From: Campylobacterales bacterium
Lineage (GTDB): Bacteria > Campylobacterota > Campylobacteria > Campylobacterales > Sulfurospirillaceae
Assembly (NCBI GenBank): GCA_016930915.1
Contig: JAFGFU010000001.1
Coordinates: 62,001 to 126,000 of the forward strand
DNA length: 64,000 bases
Direction: 5' to 3'
A program made the translations under genes and the position numbers. Positions 8,959-18,822 of the stretch are shown piece by piece. The notes beneath the pieces are model-generated. The model ran no database searches, was not told the DNA's origin, and saw only the letters and a program-made list of their open reading frames with translations. Numbering within the stretch: position 1 is the stretch's first letter; each line of letters begins with the position of its first letter.

Positions 8959-10202
8959 TTAGAAACTCTATTTTAAATAAAATCAGTGCCATTTTTGCAC
9001 TTTCTCTCTTTTTGTTGGTGATGTTTTTTGCTCTTTTATTGGAGCATCAAGGCGAGCGTAACCTAGAAAATATGAAACAACGCCAGCTCCAATCGGTCAA
9101 TTATCTTTTGGTGATGTATCGCAACAATGTCCAGCCCTCTGATATTGAAGAGTATTTTAATAACTTTGGTTTAAAGAAAGTGACCAGTAAACACCTTAAA
9201 GATTCTGTGCTTGAGCGAGGTGTGGTTATTTTTCAAAAGCTCTCTCCCATCAGCCGTTTTTCTTCCATTATTTACAATGATCGTTACTACCTTTTTATTG
9301 ATAATTTTGAATCAAGTGTGCTTTTAGAGAGTCAGGAGCATAAAAGTTTTAATGAAAGTTTATGGGTTGTTTTTGTTATTGCTCTTTTGATTTTAGTGTA
9401 TATGTACGTTTCCATTTATAAAAGTATTTCGCCTCTGAAAAGCCTTAGTGCTCAAATTCGTAAATTTGCGGGGGGTGATTTGGATATTGAGTGTAAGAGT
9501 GATTCGAGCGATGAAATTGGTGAAGTGGCAAATGAGTTTGATAAAGCCGCTAAAAAAATACGTGATCTCATTCAGTCTCGACAGCTTTTTTTACGTACGT
9601 TGATGCATGAGTTGAAAACGCCCATTGGCAAAGGGCGCATTGTTTCTGAAATGCTTGAAGATGAAACCGCCAAAAAAAGATTGGTGAATGTTTTTGGACG
9701 TTTAGATCTTTTAATTGCTGAATTTTCAAAAGTAGAGCAATTAAGTGCCAAGCATTATGATTTACATGTCAAAGAATACACACTCTTATATGTTATTGAG
9801 CAAGCGATTGATTTATTGATGTTAGATGATAAAAAACGAGAAGAACAGGTCATATTAGAGGGTAGTTTTGATTTGAGTGTTAGGGTTGATTTTGATTTAA
9901 TGGCATTGGCGATTAAAAATTTAATGGACAACGCTTTAAAGCACAGCGTGGAAAAAAAGGTTTTTCTTACATATGTGGGGCAAAAGCTGGTTGTATCGAA
10001 TAAGGGTGAACCTTTAAAAATGGCCATTGAAGAGTATTTTCAGCCCTTTGTTTCAGGTTCTAAAGCATGCGGTAGTAGCTTAGGACTAGGCCTTTACATT
10101 GTTTCAAATATTATGGCTCTGCATGGTTTAAGCGTGCAATACGCTTATATTGATGGATACCATCAGTTTAGTCTTGATTTTTCAAAAGGGAAATGTGCAT
10201 GA
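8955..10202 (+). CDS. Sensor histidine kinase
   Basis: A 415-residue inner-membrane kinase paired with the preceding regulator. TM1 lies at about 10-30 and TM2 at about 137-155, enclosing a periplasmic sensor of roughly 105 residues. A HAMP linker follows, then the phosphoacceptor H218 in MHELKTP and an ATPase domain with the N box NLMDNALKHS and the G box SLGLGLYIV. The size of the periplasmic loop would suit a CpxA-like or ArsS-like sensor, and the adjacent Spy-like protein could bind it. Its last four codons overlap the start region of recR, so all three may share a transcript. Confidence 0.9.
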   Translation: MIRNSILNKISAIFALSLFLLVMFFALLLEHQGERNLENMKQRQLQSVNYLLVMYRNNVQPSDIEEYFNNFGLKKVTSKHLKDSVLERGVVIFQKLSPISRFSSIIYNDRYYLFIDNFESSVLLESQEHKSFNESLWVVFVIALLILVYMYVSIYKSISPLKSLSAQIRKFAGGDLDIECKSDSSDEIGEVANEFDKAAKKIRDLIQSRQLFLRTLMHELKTPIGKGRIVSEMLEDETAKKRLVNVFGRLDLLIAEFSKVEQLSAKHYDLHVKEYTLLYVIEQAIDLLMLDDKKREEQVILEGSFDLSVRVDFDLMALAIKNLMDNALKHSVEKKVFLTYVGQKLVVSNKGEPLKMAIEEYFQPFVSGSKACGSSLGLGLYIVSNIMALHGLSVQYAYIDGYHQFSLDFSKGKCA

Positions 10203-10768
10203 TGCAAGGATTGGAAAAGTTTAATAAGCTCGTTGAGGCATTTGAAACACTCCCGACAGTGGGTCGAAAATCAGCCCTTCGTTTTGCGTATCATTTGGTT
10301 TTAAACGATACCTTTTCTGCCATGAAACTCTCTAATGCCATCGAAAGTGCTGTGAAAAATATCCGAAAATGTGAGCGTTGTGGTGCACTCAGTGAACATG
10401 AAATTTGCGATATTTGTTTGGATGAAAGACGAGATGGCAGAAAATTATGTGTGGTGGAAAGTGCAAAAGATATTTTTATTTTAGAAGAGCATAAACTTTT
10501 TGATGGTAAATATTTTGTGCTTTCAAATTTAGATGAATCAACCATCGAACAACTTGAAGTGCTTGTCAAAGAGGGGATTCAAGAGATTATTTTTGCACTC
10601 ACTCCTTCTTTAGCGAGTGATGCATTGATTTTATATATTGAAGATAAATTAAAATCGTACACTCTCCATTTTACGAAAATTGCACAAGGGGTACCTACGG
10701 GGGTACATCTTGAAAATGTCGATATGCTCTCACTTTCAAAAGCGCTTGAATCACGGACAAAGACGTAA
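10199..10768 (+). CDS. recR: Recombination mediator RecR
   Basis: RecR loads RecA at single-strand gaps, normally with RecO and RecF. ATG 10199 is preferred over the track's 10193 because AAGGG then lies about eight bases upstream; 10193 leaves only two. The protein has about 189 residues. The N-terminal helix-hairpin-helix (PTVGRKSALRFAYHL) is followed by a C4 zinc finger (CERCGALSEHEICDIC) and a Toprim domain (LCVVESAKDIFILEEH). It overlaps the kinase stop codon. recF and recO are not in the window. Confidence 0.95.
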   Translation: MMQGLEKFNKLVEAFETLPTVGRKSALRFAYHLVLNDTFSAMKLSNAIESAVKNIRKCERCGALSEHEICDICLDERRDGRKLCVVESAKDIFILEEHKLFDGKYFVLSNLDESTIEQLEVLVKEGIQEIIFALTPSLASDALILYIEDKLKSYTLHFTKIAQGVPTGVHLENVDMLSLSKALESRTKT

Positions 10769-10802
10769 AATTATTGCTTTTTGCAGATATATTCTAAGGA
10801 AA

Positions 10803-10830
10803 AAGAGAGCTTTACATGTAAAGCTCTCTT
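10803..10830. terminator. 28-bp perfect palindrome, bidirectional terminator candidate
   Basis: AAGAGAGC, the 12-base palindrome TTTACATGTAAA and GCTCTCTT together form a perfect 28-bp inverted repeat between convergent recR and the acyl-CoA synthetase gene. On the minus strand it overlaps the stop codon of the synthetase. It folds as a long stem with a minimal loop and is the only plausible end for the long minus-strand operon. No clear T-run follows on either side. Confidence 0.7.
10811..10822. repeat. Palindrome TTTACATGTAAA (intergenic, recR/acyl-CoA synthetase)
   Basis: An exact copy forming the centre of the 28-bp inverted repeat between convergent genes. Confidence 0.95.
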
Positions 10831-12472
10831 AGCAAGACGTATATTTTTTGCGTAAAGCTTTTTTATCAATTTTCCCTACACTTGTTTTATCAATATCCTC
10901 AACAAATATAATTTTTAACAGCATACTTTCTCTTGCCATAATTCCTTTTTTAATAAACTCTTTGGCGTGTAAGAGTAACTCTTTTTCACTACTTGGTTTT
11001 TGTGGATCAAGAACAACTAAAGCAAGAGGACGTTCTCCCCATTTTTCATCTTCAATTCCAATCACCGCTACTTCTTTGACACTGGTATGTTGGTGAAGAA
11101 TATCTTCAAGTTCCAATGAAGAGACCCATTCTCCACCTACTTTGATAATATCTTTTACTCTATCGGTAATTTTAACGTAGCCTTTTGCGTCAATGTGCGC
11201 AACATCCCCCGTGTGCAAATAGCCTCCAGCCCATAAGAATTCTGAATTTTTTTGGTCTTTGAAGTAGCCTCCTGTAAGCCATGGTGCACGCACGACAATT
11301 TCTCCCGTACTTTTCCCATCGTGCGGAAGTGGTTGCATCTGCTCATCAACGACATGCATTTCAACCAGTCCCATGGCGCGACCTGTTTTAATACGAATTT
11401 CACTTTGTGCCTCATCATCAAGCTCTAGCATAGTGGGTGTGAGTTGTGCAAGACTTAAGATAGGGCAGGTTTCACTCATACCGTATCCTGTGAACATATC
11501 AATCCCTCTTTTAAGGGCTTCTTGACACATAGCTTTAGGTAAAGCGGCTCCTCCAATGATGACTTTCCAACCACGAAGATTAACCTCATTAATTTTAGAA
11601 GAGTTAAAGAGCATATGCATAATCGTAGGAACACAATGCGAAAAGGTTACATGCTCTTTATCGATTAATTCTAAAAGTAAATCTGGGATATATCGTCCGG
11701 GGTAAACCTGTTTGACGCCTAGCATTGTTGCAACGTAAGGCAGTCCCCATGCATGGACATGAAACATTGGCGTGATGGGCATATAGACATCATTTTGGTG
11801 AAAACTGCCTTGCTGTGGAGCGCTTCCTAGTGTAGCGAGTACCCCTAATGTATGTAAAACCAGTTGTCGATGGGTAAAGTAAACCCCTTTGGGAAGGCCT
11901 GTGGTTCCTGTTGTGTAAAATGTTGTTGCCCGTGTGTTTTCATCAAAATCAGGAAAGTCGAAAAATGTGGGTTGTTGTGCGAGTAAATTTTCGTATTCAC
12001 CTTTTACATGTAAAGATGTTTGGGGTAAGGTTTCATCATCACTTAAAAGGATAAATCCCTCAATATCGAGTCTTCCTTTGATCTGCTCCAAAAGGGGTAT
12101 AAAATCAGTATGGGCTAGGATGAAGTTATCTTCTGCATGGTCAATGGTATAGAGAATTTGCTCTGGAGCGAGTCGAATGTTAATCGTGTGTAAAACAGCA
12201 CCTATCATAGGGATGGCAAAGTAGCATTCCAAATAACGGTGTGAATCATAATCCATAACAGCCACCGTATCGCCTCTTTTAATCCCCATAGCGCTAAGCA
12301 TATGTGCTAGTTGATGCACACGTTTTTTAAAACTTTCATATGAAAAACGTTTTTCTAAACGGTAAACAATCTCTTGATGAGGTTCGTAAGCGATAGGTGC
12401 GTTGAAAATATTTTTAATCAATAATTGATAATCATGAGCGCAAGGATTTTGCAATGTGTGTTCTAATTGCAT
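10829..12472 (-). CDS. AMP-forming acyl-CoA synthetase
   Basis: A 547-residue ANL-superfamily ligase that activates a carboxylic acid with ATP and transfers it to CoA. Motifs: the P-loop-like TTFYTTGTTGLPKGVYFTH, TGYGMSETCP, YLHTGDVAHID and the hinge and C-terminal lysine in VGKIDKKALRKKY. The length and the central HVHAWGLPY region place it with medium- or long-chain fatty-acid CoA ligases (FadD/AlkK-like) rather than acetyl-CoA synthetase. It is the last gene of the minus-strand run that begins with the diguanylate cyclase, and it lies 20 bases after aroE. No beta-oxidation genes are nearby, so the substrate is unknown. Confidence 0.88.
   Translation of the reverse strand: MQLEHTLQNPCAHDYQLLIKNIFNAPIAYEPHQEIVYRLEKRFSYESFKKRVHQLAHMLSAMGIKRGDTVAVMDYDSHRYLECYFAIPMIGAVLHTINIRLAPEQILYTIDHAEDNFILAHTDFIPLLEQIKGRLDIEGFILLSDDETLPQTSLHVKGEYENLLAQQPTFFDFPDFDENTRATTFYTTGTTGLPKGVYFTHRQLVLHTLGVLATLGSAPQQGSFHQNDVYMPITPMFHVHAWGLPYVATMLGVKQVYPGRYIPDLLLELIDKEHVTFSHCVPTIMHMLFNSSKINEVNLRGWKVIIGGAALPKAMCQEALKRGIDMFTGYGMSETCPILSLAQLTPTMLELDDEAQSEIRIKTGRAMGLVEMHVVDEQMQPLPHDGKSTGEIVVRAPWLTGGYFKDQKNSEFLWAGGYLHTGDVAHIDAKGYVKITDRVKDIIKVGGEWVSSLELEDILHQHTSVKEVAVIGIEDEKWGERPLALVVLDPQKPSSEKELLLHAKEFIKKGIMARESMLLKIIFVEDIDKTSVGKIDKKALRKKYTSC
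12003..12014. repeat. Palindrome TTTACATGTAAA inside the acyl-CoA synthetase gene
   Basis: An exact copy, read on the minus strand as LHVK (context TSLHVKGEYE). Confidence 0.95.
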
Positions 12473-12491
12473 TAATACTCCTTTTTAAGGG

Positions 12492-13283
12492 TTAAAGGTC
12501 AAAGACAGGACGCATAAGTGATTCGATGGTTTTTAAATCATAATGATTTGAAAAGAAAAGGTTAAAGGCAAGTACACCTTGATACAAAAGCATCTCTTTC
12601 CCATCTTTACATGTAAGATGATAGGCTTGTGCCAATTTCAAAAAAGGGGTAGGTTTGTTGTAGATAACATCAAAAGCGTATTTAGCATTTTGAAAAATAT
12701 TTTTTAAAAGGGCTGTATCGCAAGGGTACTCTTCATCTTTAAGCCCCGCAGATGTGGTGTTAATAATAAGGTCATATTTGCCCTCTTCAAACGTTTCCCA
12801 TGTTTTACATGTAAACCCTTGTGTTTCAAAAAAAGCAAGCCTTGAGGCAGAGCGATTAAGAATTGTTACATCTATGGCATACTCTTTTAAAATAGTAGCA
12901 ATGGCTTTGGCTGTTCCACCTGCCCCTAAAATAAGGGCATTTCGAATATAGCCAAAACTTTGAATCGCTTCATAAAAACCTTCAGCATCCGTGTTGTAGC
13001 CAATGATACGATTTCCTTCACGTACTAAGGTATTGACCGCTCCAATTTTTTGTGCAATACCTCGTACTTCGTCGCATTGGGCAAACGCACTCTCTTTATG
13101 TGGAACAGTGACATTTGCACCTTCGAGTTGTAAGGTTCTAAATGTTTGCATCAGCGTTTCAGCATGCATTATAGGTGTTCTAATATAGCAACCATCAAGT
13201 TTGAGAGCATTGATAACGCTATTGTGAAGGCGAGGGGAGATGGAATGTGCTACGGGATAACCAAAAATACTAAAGAGTAACAT
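12492..13283 (-). CDS. aroE: Shikimate dehydrogenase
   Basis: AroE reduces 3-dehydroshikimate to shikimate with NADPH in aromatic amino-acid synthesis. The 263-residue protein shows the substrate-binding SISPRLHN near the N-terminus, catalytic Lys in TVPHKESAF, the nucleotide-binding loop GAGGTAKAI and the C-terminal DVIYNKPTPFLK. It starts six bases after trpE ends, and both serve the chorismate pathway. It carries one exact and one near copy of the palindrome, encoding FTCK and TCK. Confidence 0.96.
   Translation of the reverse strand: MLLFSIFGYPVAHSISPRLHNSVINALKLDGCYIRTPIMHAETLMQTFRTLQLEGANVTVPHKESAFAQCDEVRGIAQKIGAVNTLVREGNRIIGYNTDAEGFYEAIQSFGYIRNALILGAGGTAKAIATILKEYAIDVTILNRSASRLAFFETQGFTCKTWETFEEGKYDLIINTTSAGLKDEEYPCDTALLKNIFQNAKYAFDVIYNKPTPFLKLAQAYHLTCKDGKEMLLYQGVLAFNLFFSNHYDLKTIESLMRPVFDL
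12804..12815. repeat. Palindrome TTTACATGTAAA inside aroE
   Basis: An exact copy read on the minus strand in the FTCK frame, one of only two exact coding copies not read as LHV. Confidence 0.95.
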
Positions 13284-13289
13284 AGTATT

Positions 13290-14702
13290 TTATTCTCTTA
13301 AATCATCTAAAGAGCTCGTCATGGCTCCTAATTTGTTGGTAACTTCAAGGTATTCAAGCTCTGGTTTACTGTCTGCTACAATGCCAGCTCCTGCTTGAAA
13401 GATAATTTTTTCATGATCTAAATAAGCCGTTCGAATCATAATACAGCTGTCCATATTGCCATCAAATCCAAAATAACCAGCCGCACCACTGTAAAAGCTA
13501 CGTTTAGTGCCTTCGAAATCACTGATGAGTTCCATGGCCCGAATTTTAGGCGTGCCTGTCATGGTTCCAGCTGTAAAAGTTGCCGCAAAAAGGTCAAACA
13601 TATCGTATTTAGTATCAAGAGTTGCTTCAATATCACTCACCATATGCATCACATGTGAATAGCGTTCCACGCGCATCATCTCTTTAACTTTGACACTTCC
13701 CACTTTTGCAACACGTCCTAAATCATTACGACCCAAATCAATGAGCATTAAATGCTCTGCACGCTCTTTTTCATCACTCAGCATTTCAGCTTCGTATGCT
13801 ATATCTTTTTCATACGTTGAGCCACGTTTACGTGTTCCAGCAATAGGACGTAGTAAAATATGCCCTTCCTTAAGCCCGACCATAACCTCAGGAGAGCTAC
13901 CAATGATAGCAAACTCAGGATACGAGAGATAAAACATATAAGGAGAAGGGTTCTTTTGACGTAAAATGCGGTAAAAACTTAAACGATCAATATGAGCATA
14001 TTGGGTAAAACGGTTAGACATTAAAATCTGAAAGACATCGCCACTTCGAATCATCTCTTTTGATTTTTCTACCATAGTGAAAAATTGCTCTTTTGAAAAG
14101 GTGAAGCTACCTTTTGTTTTATCGACCTGTGCTGTTTGAATAGGAATATGCACATGAGGTTCTTTGAGCATTTTCTCAATAGCATCGAGTTGAAGCGCAA
14201 TTTCTGGCACAAAAGTTGTCAATATTAATGTATTGGATTTATGTGAAAATGTACAAACAAGTTTAGGACGCATAAGATCAATTTCTGGAATTAGCAATTC
14301 ATCTTTTAGATGATCCATATGCGATTTTAAACGAGGTTCAAAGATTTTAACAGCATCGTATCCAATGTAGCCAATAAAACCATCAATAAATCCAACGCCT
14401 AACTCTTTAGCATAGTTTTGGTAGCGTACTTTATCTGTTTTTGAATAACGTTCTTTAAGAAAGGTAAAAGGGTTAGAGCCCAAATCATGAGAAAGCCCTG
14501 TTTCATCAATATGAACGCTGTACCCTTTTTGGTGAATAACACGCTCTTGTGCTCCAATAAAGAGAAAACTGAAGTTGCCATCATTATTGTTGATGGCACT
14601 TTCAAATAAAAAAGAGAGTTCTCCCTCAAAATAACGCTGCAGTTTTGCAAAAATGGTAATAGGCGTTAACTGGTCGAACAAAATTTTACGAGAGTTTAGC
14701 AC
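13290..14702 (-). CDS. trpE: Anthranilate synthase component I family (TrpE-like)
   Basis: A 470-residue chorismate-utilising enzyme that forms anthranilate with a TrpG amidotransferase, the first step of tryptophan synthesis. The C-terminal chorismate-binding domain is typical: PIAGTRKRG, LIDLGRNDLGRV, VMHMVSDIEA, FAATFTAGTMTGTPKIRAM and YSGAAGYFGFDG. The N-terminal domain carries FLFESA, matching the LLES element that binds feedback tryptophan, and GYIGYDAV. The PabB-like alternative (aminodeoxychorismate synthase) cannot be fully excluded because no trpG, trpD or pabC is adjacent. It lies two bases after the SPOR gene. Confidence 0.82.
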   Translation of the reverse strand: MLNSRKILFDQLTPITIFAKLQRYFEGELSFLFESAINNNDGNFSFLFIGAQERVIHQKGYSVHIDETGLSHDLGSNPFTFLKERYSKTDKVRYQNYAKELGVGFIDGFIGYIGYDAVKIFEPRLKSHMDHLKDELLIPEIDLMRPKLVCTFSHKSNTLILTTFVPEIALQLDAIEKMLKEPHVHIPIQTAQVDKTKGSFTFSKEQFFTMVEKSKEMIRSGDVFQILMSNRFTQYAHIDRLSFYRILRQKNPSPYMFYLSYPEFAIIGSSPEVMVGLKEGHILLRPIAGTRKRGSTYEKDIAYEAEMLSDEKERAEHLMLIDLGRNDLGRVAKVGSVKVKEMMRVERYSHVMHMVSDIEATLDTKYDMFDLFAATFTAGTMTGTPKIRAMELISDFEGTKRSFYSGAAGYFGFDGNMDSCIMIRTAYLDHEKIIFQAGAGIVADSKPELEYLEVTNKLGAMTSSLDDLRE

Positions 14703-14703
14703 C

Positions 14704-15429
14704 TTACTTCACCCTATAAATAAAGGCATTTTTATTAACATTTGCACGAATCTGACTTAAAGCACTTTCAGCTTCAGCAGAATTTGCATAAGGGCCAATT
14801 AAAAGTTTAACGACTTTATTGCCATTGACAACGGTTGTATAAGGTTTACACTCAAAACCTTTGGCTTTAATATCAGCAAGCTGTTTTGCGCTTGGTGCTG
14901 TCGCTACGGCTCCAATTTGTACGTACGTACCAGGTACGACGGTAAGGCTTCCTTTAGAAGGCACTGTACTTGGTGTTTCAACTTCAGTACTTCGAAGCAT
15001 TTGTTGAGGTTTTGTAGCCTCTTTTGTTTTTGCAGGTGTTGAAACGGGTGTCTCTTTTGTGCTTGTAGGCTGAGTCACAGGGGTTTCAGTTGCAGCACTT
15101 TTTGTCTCTTCTTGCTTTTGGGCTTCTTTTTCTTTGAGAGTTTTAATCATATCTTCAAAACTCTCTTTTTTAGGATTCTCTTCAATAATAGGAACCTGTT
15201 TAAAGAGTTGATCATCTTTTGGTATTTGCGTTTCTTGCGTTGGTTCTGGTGGTAAAATTAATTTAGATGTTTCTTTATTTTGGTCATTGTTAGCAACTTT
15301 CATGCTAGCAAGGGCTACTAAAAAAACTAAAATCAAAAAAGCCACTAAAATCAAGATACGTTTGATCTTAAGGGTTTTATTATCCCCTTTTTCTAAAACA
15401 ATATCACTAAGTTCATTTCTATTTTCCAT
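14704..15429 (-). CDS. SPOR-domain inner-membrane protein
   Basis: I start this gene at the ATG at 15429 (MENRNELSD), which has AAAGGAG five bases upstream; the track start adds ten unlikely residues. The 241-residue protein has one transmembrane helix (about residues 27-47, IKRILILVAFLILVFLVALA), a long Pro/Thr/Lys/Glu-rich periplasmic linker and a C-terminal SPOR domain (about 170-241, TYVQIGAVATAPSAKQL ... VKLLIGPYANSAEAESAL). SPOR domains bind denuded septal peptidoglycan, so a role in cell division is likely, as for FtsN or DedD. I recall a SPOR gene at the same place in C. jejuni. Confidence 0.88.
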   Translation of the reverse strand: MENRNELSDIVLEKGDNKTLKIKRILILVAFLILVFLVALASMKVANNDQNKETSKLILPPEPTQETQIPKDDQLFKQVPIIEENPKKESFEDMIKTLKEKEAQKQEETKSAATETPVTQPTSTKETPVSTPAKTKEATKPQQMLRSTEVETPSTVPSKGSLTVVPGTYVQIGAVATAPSAKQLADIKAKGFECKPYTTVVNGNKVVKLLIGPYANSAEAESALSQIRANVNKNAFIYRVK

Positions 15430-15482
15430 CGTTTCTCCTTTGGAGTGATAATAATACAAAAGGTATTGAATTCAAAACATAC

Positions 15483-16025
15483 TTACATATGTTTAGACCA
15501 AGAAGCGCCTCTCTCTTTTTGGTATAAATCATAAGGGAGTGCTAAAATATTAAACTCTTTTGGAAGTTCTTGTGTTGGGAACATCCTCCACTCTCGTGGA
15601 AGCTTTTGCGAAAGCTTTGCTGAGAGCATTTTAGCAATTTGACACCCCTCTTGTAACGTGGTGTGTCCTTTATGAACATACAAATGCAAGTGACCTTCTG
15701 TTTTACTTTTAAAGGCTGTAAAATTGATAAACCCTTCTTCCCTAAGCAAAAGCTGTGCCCTATGCCAAAATCGCTCCGTATTTCTTCCATTATAGTCAAA
15801 CACAATGTTTTCAACTTTATCAAAACGGTTAATCAGCGAGTGAGCAACGGTAATCTTACCTTCAAGATGATCTTTAATGATACTATTGTTCAAAGGCTGA
15901 TCAATACGTTCATACTTATCGAAAAAGACTCTCCCTCCAAAATCAATTTTTTGGACAATATTATCCCGTTTAATCCAATAATGATCCGTAATCATTTTGA
16001 TAAGAGAGACGTCTATAGTGTACAT
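15483..16025 (-). CDS. DUF1882-domain protein
   Basis: A 180-residue soluble protein, with no signal peptide or membrane segment, of a family (DUF1882) I know only from Campylobacterota. The N-terminal third ([27 protein letters not shown]) is the DUF1882 part. The second half contains [12 protein letters not shown] ... [13 protein letters not shown], a beta-rich stretch with several histidines. The gene sits between glyA and the SPOR gene, the order I recall from C. jejuni, so its position is conserved though its function is unknown. No catalytic motif can be assigned from sequence alone. Confidence 0.78.
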   Translation of the reverse strand: MYTIDVSLIKMITDHYWIKRDNIVQKIDFGGRVFFDKYERIDQPLNNSIIKDHLEGKITVAHSLINRFDKVENIVFDYNGRNTERFWHRAQLLLREEGFINFTAFKSKTEGHLHLYVHKGHTTLQEGCQIAKMLSAKLSQKLPREWRMFPTQELPKEFNILALPYDLYQKERGASWSKHM

Positions 16026-16033
16026 TCTACCCC

Positions 16034-17281
16034 TTAATAGGTTGGTCTATCATAAATAATGAAGTTGCTCGCCAATGCTTTCATTTCTTCTTTGATCTTT
16101 ACATGTAAAGATTCATCGTTGATATTATCAAGGACATCAGCAATTTTATTTGCAATAATTTCGAACTCTTTTTCTTTCATACCACGAGCGGTAAGAGCAG
16201 GCGCACCAATTCTTACACCACTGGTAACAAATGGGCTTCTCGTTTCTCCAGGAACAGTATTCTTATTGACCGTAATACCTGCGCGACCAAGTGCTGCATC
16301 GGCATCTTTACCACTAAATTCTTTATTAAGAAAAGAGACAAGTACCATATGATTATCGGTACCACCACTGACAATATCATATCCACGATGAATCAGTACA
16401 TCAGCTAAAACTTTTGCATTTGCTCGTACTTGTTTAGCATAGATTTTCCACTCAGGTTTTAAGTTTTCGGCAAAACCAACTGCTTTTGCAGCAATAACAT
16501 GAACCAATGGACCACCTTGAATGCCTGGAAAAATAGCACTATTAACTTTTTTAGCAATCTCTTCATCGTTGGTTAAAATAATACCACCACGAGGCCCACG
16601 AAGGGTTTTATGTGTGGTTGATGTCACAACATGGCAATGTGGAAAAGGACTTGGATGTTCACCACCAGCCACTAAACCAGCAATATGTGCGATATCCGCA
16701 AAAAGGTAAGCGCCTACTTCATCCGCAATTTCCCTAAATTTTGCAAAATCAAGTTCTCTTGCATAAGCACTTGCTCCACATACAATCATTTTAGGTTTGA
16801 CAATATGGGCAATTTCTCTTACTTTATCGTAGTTAATGCGACCATCAAGTTCAACACCATAGAAAAAGCTTGAGTAAGTTTTTCCCGAACTGCTCACTTT
16901 TGAACCGTGGGTTAAGTGACCGCCGTGGCTTAAGTCCATTCCTAGGATTTTATCGTAAGGATTAAGCAGTGCTTGGTAAACACCTTGGTTGGCTTGACTT
17001 CCTGAATTAGGTTGTACATTGGCGTAGGTGCAGCCAAAGAGTTGGCACACTCTATCGATTGCGAGTTGTTCAACGGCATCAGCAAATTCACATCCACCGT
17101 AGTAGCGTTTACCAGGGTATCCTTCGGCGTATTTATTGGTGAAGACACTTCCCATTGCTTCCATGACAGCAGGATAAGTGAAGTTTTCACTTGCAATCAT
17201 CTCAAGGTGATCGCATTGACGCTCCAACTCTTTAAGCGTTAATTCATAAACAACAGGGTCAACAGTTTTTAAAATACTCAT
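16034..17281 (-). CDS. glyA: Serine hydroxymethyltransferase
   Basis: GlyA interconverts serine and glycine while loading tetrahydrofolate with a one-carbon unit, feeding purine and thymidylate synthesis. It has 415 residues, with the PLP-binding lysine in [14 protein letters not shown], the substrate region ENFTYPAV near the N-terminus and [13 protein letters not shown]. It is four bases from lysS in the same direction. A palindrome copy encodes LHVK within the last 30 residues ([11 protein letters not shown]), in the poorly conserved C-terminal tail. Confidence 0.97.
   Translation of the reverse strand: MSILKTVDPVVYELTLKELERQCDHLEMIASENFTYPAVMEAMGSVFTNKYAEGYPGKRYYGGCEFADAVEQLAIDRVCQLFGCTYANVQPNSGSQANQGVYQALLNPYDKILGMDLSHGGHLTHGSKVSSSGKTYSSFFYGVELDGRINYDKVREIAHIVKPKMIVCGASAYARELDFAKFREIADEVGAYLFADIAHIAGLVAGGEHPSPFPHCHVVTSTTHKTLRGPRGGIILTNDEEIAKKVNSAIFPGIQGGPLVHVIAAKAVGFAENLKPEWKIYAKQVRANAKVLADVLIHRGYDIVSGGTDNHMVLVSFLNKEFSGKDADAALGRAGITVNKNTVPGETRSPFVTSGVRIGAPALTARGMKEKEFEIIANKIADVLDNINDESLHVKIKEEMKALASNFIIYDRPTY
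16098..16109. repeat. Palindrome TTTACATGTAAA inside glyA
   Basis: An exact copy with flanking C and G (14-bp palindrome), read on the minus strand as LHVK in the C-terminal tail of GlyA. Confidence 0.95.
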
Positions 17282-17284
17282 TTT

Positions 17285-18805
17285 TTATTCCTCATCTTTT
17301 TGTGCTAGTTCATCCGCATCATTGAGCGGTTTCATGGCTGGAAACAAAATTACATCTTTAATGGATGCTTCATTGGTTAATAACATCGTAAGACGATCAA
17401 TGCCCATTCCTTGTCCAGCCGTTGGAGGCAAGCCATAGCCAAGTGCGTGAACATAGTCTTCATCCATCTCATGTGCTTCGTCATCACCCGCATTCTTCGC
17501 TTGGAGTTGTTTCGCAAATCGCTCATATTGGTCAATCGGATCATTAAGCTCATTAAATCCATTGGCAATTTCTCGCCCTGCAATAAAGAGCTCAAAACGC
17601 TCTGCAATATTAGGATTACTTTCACTTCTACGTGCAAGTGGGCTAATTTCAATGGGATAGTCAATAATAAATGTTGGATCAATCAACTTTTCTTCTACAA
17701 AAAGATCAAACAGTTCTTCATAGAGTTTGCCAAGACTTAAATTGCTTTCAACACTAAAACCTTTACCTTGAATGTAGGTAATAATTTTTTGGCAATCATC
17801 CAAAATTTCATCAGGCACACCACCGATTTCAGCAAGAGCTTCTCTAAAAGCAATCTTACGAAAGGGCTTGGAAAAGTCAATTTCAATCTCTCCGTAAGGA
17901 AGTTTACGTGGAAGTTTGAGCTTTTTAAGAAGTACATCAAACATCTCTTCTGTTAAATGCATTAAGTCATGATAATTATGATAAGCCCAGTAAAATTCAA
18001 TCATGGTAAATTCAGGATTATGGGTTTGATCCATACCTTCATTTCTAAAGTTACGGTTAATTTCAAAAACAGCTTCAAAACCACCTACAACGAGACGCTT
18101 AAGATACAATTCTGGTGCAATTCTAAGATAACGATCAACACCCAAAGCATTGTGATGGGTTACAAAAGGTTTCGCATTTGCCCCACCTGCAATAGGATGC
18201 ATCATAGGAGTTTCAACTTCCAAAAAGTCTCTCTCTTCAAAGAAGTGACGAATTTCACTCACAATACGGCTACGAATTTTAAATGTTTTTCGCACATCAC
18301 TGTTCATAATCATATCAAGGTAACGTTTACGGTATCTTAGCTCTTTGTCTTGAAGTCCATGAAATTTCTCAGGAAGAGGCGTAATAGACTTTGTGGCGAT
18401 TTCTAATATCTTTACATGTAAAGATAATTCACCTGTTTTGGTGACAAAAGGAAAGCCTGAAACACTGATAATGTCACCGACTTCAATGAGCTTTTTCGCT
18501 TCATCAAACCATGCCTCTCCAATAGATTCACGGCTAAAATAAATTTGTAAAATCCCATGTTCATCTTCTATCTTGGCAAAGGCTGCTTTACCCATATGAC
18601 GCAAAAATTTAATGCGTCCAACGATGGTGTTGTTTTTATTTTCATCGCGTTTGAGTTCACTCTCAATCACGTATTCGTAACACTCTAAAAACTCTTTGGT
18701 GCTCGTATCTTTGATAATGTTATGTCGATAAGGATTGTGTCCTAGTGCTTGAAGGGCTTTACCTTTTTCAATTCTTTGTTGCTGGTATTGGTCTTGAAAT
18801 ATCAA
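17285..18805 (-). CDS. lysS: Lysyl-tRNA synthetase, class II
   Basis: LysS charges tRNA-Lys. The 506-residue protein has an N-terminal OB-fold anticodon-binding domain (about 55-150, [20 protein letters not shown]) and a class II core with motif 2 ([20 protein letters not shown]) and motif 3 ([12 protein letters not shown]). It is transcribed with fur upstream and glyA downstream, with gaps of 17 and 3 bases. A palindrome copy encodes LHVK in the loop between the OB domain and the catalytic core. Confidence 0.97.
   Translation of the reverse strand: MIFQDQYQQQRIEKGKALQALGHNPYRHNIIKDTSTKEFLECYEYVIESELKRDENKNNTIVGRIKFLRHMGKAAFAKIEDEHGILQIYFSRESIGEAWFDEAKKLIEVGDIISVSGFPFVTKTGELSLHVKILEIATKSITPLPEKFHGLQDKELRYRKRYLDMIMNSDVRKTFKIRSRIVSEIRHFFEERDFLEVETPMMHPIAGGANAKPFVTHHNALGVDRYLRIAPELYLKRLVVGGFEAVFEINRNFRNEGMDQTHNPEFTMIEFYWAYHNYHDLMHLTEEMFDVLLKKLKLPRKLPYGEIEIDFSKPFRKIAFREALAEIGGVPDEILDDCQKIITYIQGKGFSVESNLSLGKLYEELFDLFVEEKLIDPTFIIDYPIEISPLARRSESNPNIAERFELFIAGREIANGFNELNDPIDQYERFAKQLQAKNAGDDEAHEMDEDYVHALGYGLPPTAGQGMGIDRLTMLLTNEASIKDVILFPAMKPLNDADELAQKDEE
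18411..18422. repeat. Palindrome TTTACATGTAAA inside lysS
   Basis: An exact copy with flanking C and G, read on the minus strand as LHVK (context LSLHVKILE). Confidence 0.95.
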
Positions 18806-18822
18806 AATAGTATCCTCTTTCC

